22,564 nt of DNA from Chitinophagaceae bacterium UBA4857 (GTDB lineage Bacteria > Bacteroidota > Bacteroidia > Chitinophagales > Chitinophagaceae). A model generated the notes under the pieces. The model was given only the letters and a program-made list of their open reading frames with translations, was not told the origin of the DNA and did no database searches. The stretch covers positions 1 through 22,564 of the forward strand of contig DHEF01000045.1 in NCBI GenBank assembly GCA_002399735.1. The letters are read 5' to 3'. The first letter of the stretch is position 1. Each line of letters opens with the position of its first letter. This document shows, one piece after another, positions 22,442 to 22,564 of this stretch. Made by a program: the position numbers and the translations under genes.

Positions 22442-22564
22442 CCCCAAACCCCTAAAGGGGCTTTAGACGCCTATTAGGCAAAATGATTTTTTGTTACCAT
22501 CGTCCCTCCCTTGATTGGGCTGTTGTTGTGTCACTCACTTGTGCTGCAACAATTCTATTGGCCA
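22442..22564 (+). repeat. Dispersed composite intergenic repeat at window end
   Basis: The modules are the 24-base CCCCAAACCCC... block (22442-22465, identical to 13257-13280), the 31-base CATCGTCCCTCCCTTGATTG block (22487-22517, one difference from 13302-13332) and the 27-base CTTGTGCTGCAACAATTCTA block (22538-22564, two differences from 7636-7662). The copy may continue beyond the window. Confidence 0.7.

Noticed and set aside
1..22564. tRNA or rRNA genes
   Set aside because: Reading spacers on both strands shows no cloverleaf-like T-loop (GTTCRA) context or rRNA blocks, although a covariance search was not possible.

Overview
The window reads as chromosome of a Bacteroidota bacterium, probably a Chitinophagaceae-like lineage. 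This rests on several sequence cues: promoters of the TAnnTTTG (-7) type, almost no Shine-Dalgarno sequences except a perfect one before rpsU, a secreted protein with a type IX secretion (T9SS) C-terminal sorting domain, AT-rich gene-sparse spacers, and the order rpsU - tyrosine recombinase - hpf. The exact genus is an inference and cannot be fixed from this sequence.

Layout. 1-3500: a nucleoid-associated protein (NdpA family), a small secreted Cys-rich protein and an FAD oxidoreductase, flanked on both sides by inverted copies of one composite intergenic repeat. 3501-6197: an acyl-CoA dehydrogenase/oxidase-like enzyme running tail-to-tail into ung (stops overlap), with ribE upstream of ung on the same strand. 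6198-8400: rpsU with an exceptional Shine-Dalgarno and a terminator, xerC-like recombinase, a 558-base repeat-filled gap, then hpf. 8421-10731: an outer-membrane barrel protein, nhaA and a PspC-domain protein. 10858-14988: aconitase and acetyl-CoA acetyltransferase, separated by a repeat element and two divergent tiny ORFs. 14995-16241: a Fic-family AMPylase with a striking operator array in its promoter. 16638-18990: a secreted RCC1-repeat protein. 19154-19273: a GC-rich island that can fold into a three-way junction. 19297-20819: a DtxR/MntR-type regulator and ZIP metal transporter operon, with an operator palindrome that contains the promoter -7 box. 20869-22398: a lipoprotein and a thioredoxin-fold protein, convergent. 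22442-22564: another copy of the dispersed repeat.

Most genes are housekeeping or core metabolism (TCA, thiolase, riboflavin, base-excision repair, ribosome function, Na+ and metal homeostasis). The unexplained material lies in the spacers: a mosaic family of intergenic repeats with fixed module order (at least six copies here), the Fic operator array, the foldable GC-rich island and a possible two-ORF divergent unit. Coordinates of starts were adjusted where a later ATG fits the family better than a longer open frame.
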